Below, piece by piece: positions 45,771-54,882 of a stretch of DNA of 64,000 nucleotides (within the stretch, counting starts at the first letter, position 1; each line of letters begins with the position of its first letter). The stretch lies in contig JAJPXB010000043.1 of the NCBI GenBank assembly GCA_021205695.1, positions 1-64,000 on the forward strand. Direction: 5' to 3'. The stretch comes from Clostridiales bacterium (lineage in GTDB: Bacteria; Bacillota; Clostridia; Oscillospirales; Oscillospiraceae). The translations under genes and the position numbers were made by a program. Under the pieces are notes generated by a model. The model was given only the letters and a program-made list of their open reading frames with translations, did not search any database and was not told the origin of the DNA.

Positions 45771-47018
45771 ATGACACCCATCGAATTGCAGGGACAGGCC
45801 GCCAAGGTCGCCTCCCGGGTGCTGGCGGTGGCCAACACCGGATTGAAAAACGCTGCCCTGGAGGCCATCGCCCAGGCGCTGCTGGAGCACACCGATGACA
45901 TCCTCGCCGCCAACGCCCAGGATATGGCGGCGGCCAGGGCCTCCGGTATGAGCGTCAGCCTCCAGGACCGGCTGGCCCTGAATGAGGGACGCATCCGGGG
46001 CATGGCGGACGGGGCGCGCCAGGTGGCCGCTCTGCCCGACCCCATCGGCGCCGTCACCCGGGAGAGCGTCCGGCCCAACGGCCTGCGCATTGCCCGCCGC
46101 CGGGTCCCTCTGGGGGTCATCGGCATCATCTATGAGGCCCGGCCCAACGTCACCGTGGACGCCGCCGCACTGTGCCTCAAGTCCGGCAACGCCGTCATCC
46201 TCCGGGGCGGTAAGGAGGCGTTCCGCTCCAACCAGGCGCTGACTGAGATCATGCGTACCGCCCTGGCCGATGCGGGACTTCCCGCCGACTCCGTGGCTCT
46301 GGTGCAGGACACCACCCGGGCCAGCAGCACTGAGCTGATGAACCTGACCGAGTATCTGGACGTGCTCATCCCCAGAGGGGGCCGGGGACTGATCCGGGCC
46401 GTCACCGCCAACGCCAGAGTGCCGGTCATCCGCACCGGAGAGGGCGTCTGCCACACCTATGTGGACCGGGCCGCCGACCTGGAGATGGCCTGCCGCATCG
46501 TCCAGAACGCCAAGTGCTCCCGTCCCTCCGTGTGCAACGCCATGGAATGTCTGTTGGTGGATGGGGCCGTCGCCGGAGAATTTCTCCCCATGGTGGCGCC
46601 CTATCTGGATGAGTACCATGTGGAGCTTCGCTGCGACGGACAGGCGCGGGCCATTCTGGGCGACCGGGCTGTGGCCGCCACGGAGGAGGACTGGGACACC
46701 GAGTACGGCGACTATATCCTGGCCGTCCGGGTGGTGGACGGGGTACAGGAGGCCATCGACTTCTGCAACCTCCACGGCACCGGCCACAGCGAGGCCATCG
46801 TCACCGACAGCTACGCCGCCGCCCAGAAGTTCCTGGACGAGGTGGACGCCGCCGCCGTCTATGTCAACGCCTCCACCCGCTTTACCGACGGCGGGGAGTT
46901 CGGCCTGGGGGCGGAGATCGGCATCTCCACCCAGAAAATGCACGCCCGGGGGCCCATGGGGCTGGAGGAGCTGACCTCTAGCAAGTTTGTCGTCTACGGC
47001 GAGGGGCAGATCCGCTGA
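45771..47018 (+). CDS. proA: Glutamate-5-semialdehyde dehydrogenase
   Basis: Reduces glutamyl phosphate to the semialdehyde, the second step of proline synthesis. The 415-residue aldehyde dehydrogenase relative has VPLGVIGIIYEARPNVT, SGNAVILRGG, the catalytic Cys in NAKCSRPSVCNAME and GEFGLGAEIGIS near the end. Start ATG has AAAGGAGG; it overlaps mnmE by one base. The expected partner proB lies upstream beyond the inserted gene. Confidence 0.96.
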   Translation: MTPIELQGQAAKVASRVLAVANTGLKNAALEAIAQALLEHTDDILAANAQDMAAARASGMSVSLQDRLALNEGRIRGMADGARQVAALPDPIGAVTRESVRPNGLRIARRRVPLGVIGIIYEARPNVTVDAAALCLKSGNAVILRGGKEAFRSNQALTEIMRTALADAGLPADSVALVQDTTRASSTELMNLTEYLDVLIPRGGRGLIRAVTANARVPVIRTGEGVCHTYVDRAADLEMACRIVQNAKCSRPSVCNAMECLLVDGAVAGEFLPMVAPYLDEYHVELRCDGQARAILGDRAVAATEEDWDTEYGDYILAVRVVDGVQEAIDFCNLHGTGHSEAIVTDSYAAAQKFLDEVDAAAVYVNASTRFTDGGEFGLGAEIGISTQKMHARGPMGLEELTSSKFVVYGEGQIR

Positions 47019-48388
47019 TGGAGACAGTTCCCTCCTCTGACACCATCGCCGCCGTGGCCACTGCACCCGGCCCCGGTGCCATCGGCATTCTCCGGCTCTC
47101 CGGGCCGGAGGCGGTTGCCGCCGCCTCCGCCTGCTTCCGGGCGGCTTCGGGGAAAGCCCTGACCGACTATCCCCCCAACCGCCTGGTGCTGGGGACGCTG
47201 CTGGACGAGGACGGGGCGATGCTGGATCAGTGCATGGCCACCTATGCCCTGGCTCCCCACAGCTATACCGGAGAGGACACCGCAGAGCTGCAATGTCACG
47301 GCTCCCCGGCGGTACTGTCCGCCGGGCTGGAGCTGCTCTTTCGCCACGGGGCGAGACAGGCGGGGCCGGGTGAGTTTACCAAACGGGCCTTTCTCAACGG
47401 ACGGATGGATCTGATCCAGGCGGAGGCGGTGGCCGACCTTATCGACGCCCAGACTCCGGACGCCGCCCGGAATGCCGCCGGTCAGCTGGGAAGGGCCATG
47501 ACGAAAAAAATCCAGTCAGTGGCGGATGGGCTCATCGACCTGCTGGCCCACTTCCATGTGGTGCTGGACTACCCGGACGAGGATCTGGACCCGCTGGAGA
47601 CAGCGGAGATACAGGAGACCCTGTCCCGCGCAGAGACCGCCCTCCGGCAGATCGGGGCAACCTACCGCCGGGGGCGGCAGCTCACCCAGGGGGTGCCCTG
47701 CGCCATTGTGGGGCGGCCCAATGCGGGGAAGTCCTCTCTCCTCAACGCCCTGCTGGGCTATGACCGGGCCATCGTCACGCCAGTCCCCGGCACCACCCGG
47801 GACACGGTGGAGGAGCGGTGTGTCCTGGGCGGCGTCCTTCTCCGGCTGGTGGACACCGCCGGACTGCGGGAGACTGCCGACCCGGTGGAGCGGCTGGGAG
47901 TGGCCCGGAGCCGGGCAGCCCTGGAGGAGGCAGAGCTGGCTCTGGTGCTGCTGGACGGCAGCGAGGCGCTGACCGACGAGGACCGGACATTGCTGGCGCT
48001 CTCGGAGCGCTGTCCCCACCGGCTGGTGCTGGTGAGCAAATCCGACCTGCCCACCGTCCTGACCCTTCCTGACGGCCTGGACGCCATCACCGTCAGCTCC
48101 GTCACCGGCGAGGGGCTGGAGACGCTGGAAAAAGCCGTCCGCGCCCTCTTTGCCAAACAGACGCCCCAGCAGGGAGAGCTGCTCACCAACGCCCGTCAGG
48201 CGGAGGCCATCCGCCGGGCGGCGGACAGCCTGGCGGGAGCCGCCCAGGCGCTGGAGGCAGGACTGCCTCCGGATGCCGTTCTTTCGGATGCTGAGGCGGC
48301 GTTGTCTGCCCTGAATGAGGTCACAGGTCAGTCCGTCACCGAGGACGTGACCCGACGCATCTTCCAGCGGTTCTGCGTGGGGAAATAA
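47018..48388 (+). CDS. mnmE: tRNA modification GTPase MnmE
   Basis: With MnmG it makes the 5-carboxymethylaminomethyl group on wobble uridine. The 456-residue protein has the folate-binding N-terminal domain (GAIGILRLSG; HGSPAVL; PGEFTKRAFLNGRMDL), a G domain with P-loop GRPNAGKSS (232-240), VPGTTRDTVEE, DTAGLRE and SKSD, and the C-terminal catalytic CVGK in place of the usual CIGK. Start overlaps the proA stop. MnmG is not in the window. Confidence 0.96.
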   Translation: METVPSSDTIAAVATAPGPGAIGILRLSGPEAVAAASACFRAASGKALTDYPPNRLVLGTLLDEDGAMLDQCMATYALAPHSYTGEDTAELQCHGSPAVLSAGLELLFRHGARQAGPGEFTKRAFLNGRMDLIQAEAVADLIDAQTPDAARNAAGQLGRAMTKKIQSVADGLIDLLAHFHVVLDYPDEDLDPLETAEIQETLSRAETALRQIGATYRRGRQLTQGVPCAIVGRPNAGKSSLLNALLGYDRAIVTPVPGTTRDTVEERCVLGGVLLRLVDTAGLRETADPVERLGVARSRAALEEAELALVLLDGSEALTDEDRTLLALSERCPHRLVLVSKSDLPTVLTLPDGLDAITVSSVTGEGLETLEKAVRALFAKQTPQQGELLTNARQAEAIRRAADSLAGAAQALEAGLPPDAVLSDAEAALSALNEVTGQSVTEDVTRRIFQRFCVGK

Positions 48389-48482
48389 GAAAATCGGGCT
48401 GCCGGGAAACCGGCGGCTCTCGACGTATCTGTTCCAATCTGCGAAACAGGTCGCCTTTTGGGAAAGGATATGGCACATAACA

Positions 48483-50831
48483 ATGACGCTGAATGAATTG
48501 GAGATCGGGAAGTCCGCCTCCATCGTCACCGTAGGAGGCGAGGGCGCGCTTCGACAGCACTTCTTGGACATGGGGCTGATCCCCGGGGCCCAGGTCACCA
48601 TGGTAAAATATGCCCCCATGGGCGACCCGGTGGAGCTGCGCATCCACAGCTACGAGCTGACCCTGCGCCTGGCCGACGCAGAGCAGATCGAGATCGATCG
48701 GGTCTCTCCCGCAAAGGAGAAGGCCGAGGCGGAGCGAAAAAAAGCCATCCCGCACCCCGGACTGGGCGAGGGCGGCAAATACCACAGCAAGGCGGACGAG
48801 CATCCGCTGCCGGAGGGGGAAGTGCTGACTTTCGCCCTGGCGGGCAACCAGAACTGCGGCAAGACCACCCTGTTTAACCAGCTCACCGGCTCCAACCAGC
48901 ATGTAGGCAACTTCCCCGGGGTCACGGTAGACCGGAAGGACGGCCCCATCAAGGGGCGGGAGGACACCCTGGTCACCGACCTGCCGGGCATCTACTCCAT
49001 GTCCCCCTACTCCAGCGAGGAGCTGGTCACCCGGAATTTCGTGCTCCAGGAGCATCCAAAGGGCATTATCAACATCGTGGACGCCACCAACATCGAGCGC
49101 AACCTCTACCTGACCATGCAGCTGATGGAGCTGAACCGGCCCATGGTGCTGGCGCTGAATATGATGGACGAGGTGCGGGAGAACGGCGGCTCCATCCTGG
49201 TCAATGAGATGGAGGCTATGCTGGGCATTCCTGTCGTCCCCATCTCGGCGGCCAAAAACGAGGGCATCGACGAGCTGATTTCTCACGCCCTTCACACGGC
49301 GAAATATCAGGAGTGCCCGGGGCGGCAGGACTTTTGCGATGCCAGCGACAACGGCGGGGCGGTCCACCGCTGTCTTCACAGTATCATGCATCTGATCGAG
49401 GACCACGCGGCGGCGGCGGGCATTCCCATCCGCTTTGCCGCCACCAAGGTGGCCGAGGGAGATACCCTCATACTGGAGCAGCTGGCCCTGAGCGAGAACG
49501 AGAAGGAGACCATAGAGCACATCGTCTCCCAGATGGAGGCGGAGCGGGGTTTGGACCGGGCGGCGGCCATTGCGGATATGCGCTTCCGCTTCATTGAAAA
49601 GGTGTGCGCCGCCACCGTCATCAAGCCACGGGAGAGCCGGGAGCGCCTGCGCAGCGAGAAGATCGACCGGGTGCTGACGGGCAAATATACCGCCATCCCC
49701 TGCTTTGTGGGCATTATGGCGCTGGTATTCTTCCTGACCTTCAACGTCATCGGCTCCGCTCTGGCGGATCTGCTGGACCTGCTCATCAGCTGGCTCACCG
49801 ACCTGACGGACGCCGCCCTGGTCTCTCTCCAGGTCAACGACGCCGTCCGATCGCTGGTGATCGACGGCGTGTTCAACGGGGTGGGCAGCGTACTCAGCTT
49901 TTTGCCCATCATCGTCACCCTGTTTTTCTTCCTCTCTCTGCTGGAGGACAGCGGCTATATGGCCCGAGTGGCTTTTGTCATGGACAAGCTGCTGCGAAAA
50001 ATCGGCCTGTCTGGCCGGAGCATCGTGCCCATGCTCATCGGCTTCGGCTGCACGGTGCCGGGAGTCATGGCCAGCCGCACCCTCCCCTCCGAGCGTGACC
50101 GGAAAATGACCATCCTGCTGACCCCATACATGAGCTGTTCCGCCAAGCTGCCCATCTACAGCTTCTTTGCGGAGGCATTTTTCCCCGACTATGCCGGATT
50201 GGTCATGATCGCCCTGTACTTTGGCGGCATTCTGGTAAGCGTGCTGATCGCCCTGCTCCTGCGGGGAGTGATGTTCCGGGGAGAAGCGGTCCCCTTCGTG
50301 ATGGAGCTGCCCAACTACCGGATGCCTGGGGCAAAAAACGTGGGGCAGCTCCTGTGGGAGAAGGCCAAGGACTTTTTGCAGCGGGCCTTCACCGTCATCT
50401 TCGTGGCCACCATCCTGATCTGGTTTCTACAGACCTTTGACCTCCACCTGCAAATGGTTTCCGACTCCCAGGACAGTATCCTGGCGGCGGTGGCCGGCGT
50501 CATCGCCCCCATCTTCCAGCCTCTGGGCTTTGGGGACTGGCGCATCTCCACGGCGCTGATCACCGGCTTCATGGCCAAGGAGAGCGTCGTGTCCACCCTG
50601 TCGGTGCTGTTCGGCTCCACCGAGGTGCTGCTGGCGGCCATGACGCCCCTGACCGCCGCCTCTCTGCTGGTGTTCTGTCTGCTCTACACCCCCTGTGTGG
50701 CGGCAATCGCCTCTATCAGACGGGAGCTGGGGGGCAAATGGGCCGTCGGCGTGGTCGTAGGTCAGTGCGTCGTGGCATGGCTGGCCGCGCTCCTGGTGCG
50801 GACAGTGGGCCTGATGCTGGGCTTTGTGTGA
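48483..50831 (+). CDS. feoB: Ferrous iron transporter, FeoA-FeoB fusion
   Basis: A 782-residue inner-membrane Fe(II) importer. Residues 1-75 are a complete FeoA SH3-like domain (LNELEIGKSASIV, HFLDMGLIPGAQVTMVK), a charged linker follows, then the GTPase with G1 GNQNCGKTT (121-129), G2 VGNFPGVTVD, G3 DLPGIYSMSPYS and G4 LNMMDE, then the GDI region and the permease with Gate motifs (about 400-780; GFGCTVPGVMASRT and the YMSCSAKLPIY segment). FeoA and FeoB are usually separate genes. No Fur or MntR site could be seen just upstream; the ribosome site AAAGGA is rather far. Confidence 0.95.
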   Translation: MTLNELEIGKSASIVTVGGEGALRQHFLDMGLIPGAQVTMVKYAPMGDPVELRIHSYELTLRLADAEQIEIDRVSPAKEKAEAERKKAIPHPGLGEGGKYHSKADEHPLPEGEVLTFALAGNQNCGKTTLFNQLTGSNQHVGNFPGVTVDRKDGPIKGREDTLVTDLPGIYSMSPYSSEELVTRNFVLQEHPKGIINIVDATNIERNLYLTMQLMELNRPMVLALNMMDEVRENGGSILVNEMEAMLGIPVVPISAAKNEGIDELISHALHTAKYQECPGRQDFCDASDNGGAVHRCLHSIMHLIEDHAAAAGIPIRFAATKVAEGDTLILEQLALSENEKETIEHIVSQMEAERGLDRAAAIADMRFRFIEKVCAATVIKPRESRERLRSEKIDRVLTGKYTAIPCFVGIMALVFFLTFNVIGSALADLLDLLISWLTDLTDAALVSLQVNDAVRSLVIDGVFNGVGSVLSFLPIIVTLFFFLSLLEDSGYMARVAFVMDKLLRKIGLSGRSIVPMLIGFGCTVPGVMASRTLPSERDRKMTILLTPYMSCSAKLPIYSFFAEAFFPDYAGLVMIALYFGGILVSVLIALLLRGVMFRGEAVPFVMELPNYRMPGAKNVGQLLWEKAKDFLQRAFTVIFVATILIWFLQTFDLHLQMVSDSQDSILAAVAGVIAPIFQPLGFGDWRISTALITGFMAKESVVSTLSVLFGSTEVLLAAMTPLTAASLLVFCLLYTPCVAAIASIRRELGGKWAVGVVVGQCVVAWLAALLVRTVGLMLGFV

Positions 50832-50837
50832 GAGTGA

Positions 50838-50874
50838 AAAACGGGGAGACTGCGCTGCGGCAGCCTCCCCGTTT
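50838..50874 (+). terminator. Terminator after feoAB
   Basis: AAACGGGGAG with CTGC pairs with GCAG and CTCCCCGTTT to form a long stem, seven bases after the stop. The T-run is short. Confidence 0.7.
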
Positions 50875-50927
50875 CAGCCTGTCAGACGGGACGTTACACG
50901 GGGAAATTTGAAAATTGGGATAGGAAT

Positions 50928-50956
50928 TTGCACAGGGGTGTGTTAAAATATAAAAT
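50928..50956 (+). promoter_or_regulatory. Promoter of the lipoprotein-two-component operon
   Basis: TTGCAC and TAAAAT with a 17-base spacer, just before the lipoprotein gene. Confidence 0.65.
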
Positions 50957-50984
50957 GAATGTAGTATCGACCGGAGGTGACGGC

Positions 50985-52430
50985 ATGAGGCGAAGGATCG
51001 GGCTGGCGGCGCTGCTGTCAGCAGTTATGGTGCTGCTGGGCGGGTGCAGCCTGAAATCCGGGGACGAGCTGTACGCCCTTCCAAAGATGTCCTCGGAGTA
51101 TGAGAGCCTCCAGCAGTCCATCCAGTCGCTGCTGGACAGCGGACTGGAGTACGCAGCGCCTCTCTCCGGCACCAATACCCAGGCGGTCCAGGATGTGGAC
51201 CTGAATGGGGACGGTGTCAGCGAGGTGGTGGCCTTCCTCCGGGACACGGAGGAATCCACCCTGATGGTCTACCTCTTTCAACAGAACGACGAGGGCGAGT
51301 ATGAGGTCATGACCACCATCAGCGGTCAGGGCAGCGCCGTCAACTCTGTGACCTACTCCCAGCTGGACGGGGAGGGGAACATGGAGATCGTCATCACCTG
51401 GCAGGTATCCACCGGTGTCTATGCCCTGTCCGCCTACAGCGTCTGGTCGGGGGGCAATCTGGAGCTGATGGCAGCCCAGAGCTATACCCGATACAGCTTG
51501 GTCGACCTGAACGGGGACGACACAGACGAGCTTCTGCTCCTCTATCTGGACACCTCGGACACCAGCCTGAACCGGGCGGAGTACTATACCTACTCCGACG
51601 GCGGCCTTTCCCTGGCGGGGACGGCCCGTCTCTCCTATGATCTGGCCAGCATTGACCGTATCCGCAGCGCCGACCTGTACGACGGGGAAGCCGCCCTCTA
51701 TGTGACCGGCTATGTGGTCGACTCGGATACCGGCGCCGCAAGCTCCAGCATCCAGCTCACCGACATCCTGGCCCTCCGAAATGGAGAGCTGGTCAACATC
51801 ACCCTGGACGAAAGCACCAGCACCAGCACCACCACCCGCCGCCGCACCTATGTGGCGGATCAGGATTTGAACGGCGACGGCATCTGGGAGATCCCCAACC
51901 TATCCAGCATCTACGAGCGGCTGGACGACGGGTCGATCACCGTTTCGGAGAACTTTTATCTGGTGTCGTGGGTGCAGTATGACCTGAGCGGCGAGTCCCA
52001 TGTGATTTGCAGCACCTACTACAACAGCAGCGACGGCTGGTACCTGATTCTTCCGGAGGAATGGAACGGGAACATCGCACTGAAACGAAGCGATTACAGC
52101 GAGGGAGAGACGGTGGAACGGAGTATCCAGTTCTACGTCCTGACCAAAATCGACGAGGAGGCAGGGCTCTGGCTACAGGAGGACGAGAGCACGGGCATTT
52201 CCGTCCTGAACAATGTGAATGCGGAGCTCTTTATGACCATCTACAAAAACACCGGCGACGACCGGGAGGAGCGGGCCGTATTGGGAGATCGGGTCCTCCT
52301 GGACACAGCCAGCGAGGATGCGACCTATTCGGTGGAGCTTTACGAGACAGAGGGCGGTTTCTGCGACTGGACGGCAGAGGATGTGCTGGAGCATCTTCAC
52401 ATCATCACCACCGACTGGTCCGGCGACTGA
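50985..52430 (+). CDS. Lipoprotein with calcium-binding-like repeats
   Basis: A 481-residue secreted lipoprotein. The signal peptide is residues 1-20 with lipobox LLGGC (lipid-carrying Cys21). The outer part has at least three DxNxDG loops (VDLNGDGVSE near 70, VDLNGDDTDE near 175, QDLNGDGIWE near 295), like dockerin or FG-GAP/VCBS calcium loops in a beta-propeller-like protein. Strong CGGAGG site. It is followed at 23 bases by a response regulator and kinase, so it may be an accessory sensor. Function unknown. Confidence 0.75.
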   Translation: MRRRIGLAALLSAVMVLLGGCSLKSGDELYALPKMSSEYESLQQSIQSLLDSGLEYAAPLSGTNTQAVQDVDLNGDGVSEVVAFLRDTEESTLMVYLFQQNDEGEYEVMTTISGQGSAVNSVTYSQLDGEGNMEIVITWQVSTGVYALSAYSVWSGGNLELMAAQSYTRYSLVDLNGDDTDELLLLYLDTSDTSLNRAEYYTYSDGGLSLAGTARLSYDLASIDRIRSADLYDGEAALYVTGYVVDSDTGAASSSIQLTDILALRNGELVNITLDESTSTSTTTRRRTYVADQDLNGDGIWEIPNLSSIYERLDDGSITVSENFYLVSWVQYDLSGESHVICSTYYNSSDGWYLILPEEWNGNIALKRSDYSEGETVERSIQFYVLTKIDEEAGLWLQEDESTGISVLNNVNAELFMTIYKNTGDDREERAVLGDRVLLDTASEDATYSVELYETEGGFCDWTAEDVLEHLHIITTDWSGD

Positions 52431-52453
52431 CGCTTTTTCATTGGAGGTGCAGT

Positions 52454-53140
52454 ATGAGAAAGGTACTGGTACTGGAAGACGAGGACAACATCCGCAGCTT
52501 TGTGGTCATCAATCTGAAGCGGGCGGGCTACGATACCCTGGAGGCCTCCAGCGGGGAGGAGGCCCTGGAGGTCGTCAAACGGAATCCGGACATTCGGGTC
52601 GCCCTGCTGGACGTAATGCTCCCGGGCATGGACGGGTTTGAGGTCTGCCGCCGCCTTCGGGCAGACAATGGAAAGATCGGCATTATTATGCTCACCGCCC
52701 GCACCCAGGAGATGGACAAGGTCACCGGCCTCATGACCGGGGCGGACGACTATGTGACCAAGCCCTTCTCCCCGGCGGAGCTGACCGCCCGGGTGGATGC
52801 GCTCTACCGCCGCACCGGCGGAGAGCTGCCCGTTGATGACGGCATCATCCGCCAGCCTCCCTTCCAGCTCAACACCCGGAACCGGACGCTGGAGAAAAAC
52901 GGCCAGCGGATCAAGCTGACCCAGGTGGAGTATACCGTCATGAAGCTGCTGATGGACAATCCCGGCAAGGCCCTCTCCCGGGATGAGATCCTGGAGACGG
53001 TCTGGGGCAACGACTACTTCGGGGACGTGAAGATTGTGGACGTGAACATCCGCCGTCTCCGGCTGAAGGTGGAGGACGATCCCCAAAACCCCACCTATAT
53101 CACTACGGTCTGGGGCTTCGGCTATAAGTGGGGCTTCTGA
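52454..53140 (+). CDS. OmpR/PhoB-family response regulator
   Basis: A 228-residue regulator. The receiver has EDED (8-11), phospho-acceptor Asp53 (LLDVMLPGMDG), Thr in LTAR and Lys in TKPF. The C-terminal winged helix (about 130-228) has LTQVEYTVMKLLMDNPGKALSRDEIL and DVNIRRLRLKVEDDP then TVWGFGYKW. Start 52454 has GGAGG and matches the family; the frame is open far upstream inside the lipoprotein gene. It overlaps the kinase by one base. Confidence 0.94.
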   Translation: MRKVLVLEDEDNIRSFVVINLKRAGYDTLEASSGEEALEVVKRNPDIRVALLDVMLPGMDGFEVCRRLRADNGKIGIIMLTARTQEMDKVTGLMTGADDYVTKPFSPAELTARVDALYRRTGGELPVDDGIIRQPPFQLNTRNRTLEKNGQRIKLTQVEYTVMKLLMDNPGKALSRDEILETVWGNDYFGDVKIVDVNIRRLRLKVEDDPQNPTYITTVWGFGYKWGF

Positions 53141-54789
53141 TGCCAAAAGAGGAAAACAAGCCAAAGAGGTTCCTCTGGTTCGGAGGGACGGAGGGACGGA
53201 AGGAGGAGAAATCCTCCGCCGCCGGGACGGAACAGCCGAAAAGCGGCAAATGGCGGCTCAGGGACCTGATCCCCTCCGCACGGCTGTTTCAAAAGGGCAT
53301 CCGCCGCCGGTGGATGGTCAACAGCGTGGGCGTGGTGCTCAGCTTTGTGGTGCTGGCCGTGATTGCAGCCTCGGTGGGGCTGAGCAATTACTACTACAGC
53401 TCCATGCGCACCGGCATGGAGGCCAGGGTGAAGGAGGCATGCGACTTCTTCTCCAGCTACGCATCCACCGAGGACGAATACCTGGAGATGGCCAACTACT
53501 ATGTCACCGGCTTCGATGACCGGGACCGGCTGGAGCTCCAGTTTATCGACATTGACGAGCAGAAAATCATTCTCTCCTCTCTCTCCACCTACGGACTGAG
53601 CACGCAGGGCAATGCCATGACCGAGGACGTGACCCAGGCGGTAGAGACACAGGAGATCGGCTACTGGGTGGGGCGGGACGCCAGCACCGGAGAACGCGTT
53701 ATGGCCGTCTCCGCCCCCATTGTCAACGACGGTGAGGTCAAGGGGGTCATGCGCCTCGTGACCTCGCTCTCCGTGGTGGACGGACAGATCATCAGCATCG
53801 TCCTGGTGGTCATGCTGGTGGGAATGCTGCTGGTGATTATGATGTACGCAGTCAGCATTTACTTTATCAAGTCCATTGTCGACCCCATCGCCGACATCAC
53901 CGAGACGGCCAACCGCATTGCCTCGGGGAGCTATGGCGTCCAGATCGAGAAGCAGAACGACGATGAGATCGGCGACCTCTCCGACGCCATCAACGACATG
54001 TCGCTGAAGATCAGCCAGAATGAGAAAATGCGCAGCGAGTTCATCTCCTCCGTCTCTCACGAGCTGCGGACGCCCCTGACCGCCATCAACGGCTGGGGGG
54101 AGACGCTTCTCTCCGGGGAGATCACCGATCAGAAGGAGTACCGGAAGGGACTGGGCATCATCGTCAGCGAGGGAAAGCGACTGACCCAGATGGTGGAGGA
54201 GCTGCTGGACTTCTCCCGGATGGAGGATGGCCGATTCACCCTGAACATGGAGCCGGTGGACATCAAGGCGGAATTTGAAGACGCCGTGTTTACCTACGGC
54301 CAGATCTTCCAGAAGCAGGGCATCACCCTCCACCACAATGACTGCGAGGAGGAGTTTGACCCCATCCCCGGCGACCCGCAGCGGCTGCGGCAGGTGTTCT
54401 GCAATCTGCTGGACAACGCCGCCAAGCACGGCGGCTCCGGCGGCGTCATTCAGACCGCTATCGCGCGGCTGGAGGACACCATCTGCATCTCTATCCGGGA
54501 CTATGGCCCGGGCATCCCGGAAGAGGAGCTGCCCTTTGTGAAGAAGAAATTCTACAAGGGCTCCTCCAAGGCCAGGGGCAACGGCATCGGCCTGGCGGTC
54601 TGTGACGAGATCGTCACCCGTCACGGGGGCGTGCTGGACATCTCCAACGCTCCGGGGGGCGGATGCCTGGCGCGCATTATCCTGCCCCTGTCCGCCCCGT
54701 CTCCCGGCAAGAGCGCGGGAACCACCGGTGCCCTGCCCCTGGAGGAGATCCGGGCGGAGATGGCACAGCAGCAACAGCAGGAGGAGTAA
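53140..54789 (+). CDS. Sensor histidine kinase, WalK/PhoR-like
   Basis: A 549-residue kinase. A charged cytosolic start is followed by a membrane segment (about 63-83), an outer sensor domain (about 85-225), a second segment (about 228-255), a HAMP domain (about 255-310; PIADITETANRIASGSYGV), H box SSVSHELRTPLTAINGWGE, N box QVFCNLLDNAAKHGG and G boxes DYGPGIPEE and ARGNGIGLAVC. The C-terminus is a Gln-rich tail. Start 53140 overlaps the regulator stop. The ligand is unknown; the upstream lipoprotein may take part. Confidence 0.93.
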   Translation: MPKEENKPKRFLWFGGTEGRKEEKSSAAGTEQPKSGKWRLRDLIPSARLFQKGIRRRWMVNSVGVVLSFVVLAVIAASVGLSNYYYSSMRTGMEARVKEACDFFSSYASTEDEYLEMANYYVTGFDDRDRLELQFIDIDEQKIILSSLSTYGLSTQGNAMTEDVTQAVETQEIGYWVGRDASTGERVMAVSAPIVNDGEVKGVMRLVTSLSVVDGQIISIVLVVMLVGMLLVIMMYAVSIYFIKSIVDPIADITETANRIASGSYGVQIEKQNDDEIGDLSDAINDMSLKISQNEKMRSEFISSVSHELRTPLTAINGWGETLLSGEITDQKEYRKGLGIIVSEGKRLTQMVEELLDFSRMEDGRFTLNMEPVDIKAEFEDAVFTYGQIFQKQGITLHHNDCEEEFDPIPGDPQRLRQVFCNLLDNAAKHGGSGGVIQTAIARLEDTICISIRDYGPGIPEEELPFVKKKFYKGSSKARGNGIGLAVCDEIVTRHGGVLDISNAPGGGCLARIILPLSAPSPGKSAGTTGALPLEEIRAEMAQQQQQEE

Positions 54790-54800
54790 AAAGTCTCAAA

Positions 54801-54846
54801 CGAACGTTCGAAACGACTTGCAATTAGAACGAATGTTTGATACAAT
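54801..54846 (+). promoter_or_regulatory. Promoter with LexA-like (SOS) box
   Basis: TTGCAA (54818-54823) and TACAAT (54841-54846) have a 17-base spacer. GAACGAATGTTT (54827-54838), which fits the Gram-positive LexA pattern GAAC-N4-GTTY, lies wholly inside the spacer, so bound repressor would block polymerase. A ten-base palindrome CGAACGTTCG lies at 54801-54810. The promoter leads to yqhQ, prmC, recA and recX. Confidence 0.75.
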
Positions 54847-54882
54847 ATCTTTGTCGATGAGATCGACTGGAAGGAGCCAAGA

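Noticed and set aside
53128..53139. Earlier GTG start for the histidine kinase
   Set aside because: ATG 53140 overlaps the regulator stop in the usual TGATG manner and gives a normal start; the extension adds only four residues.
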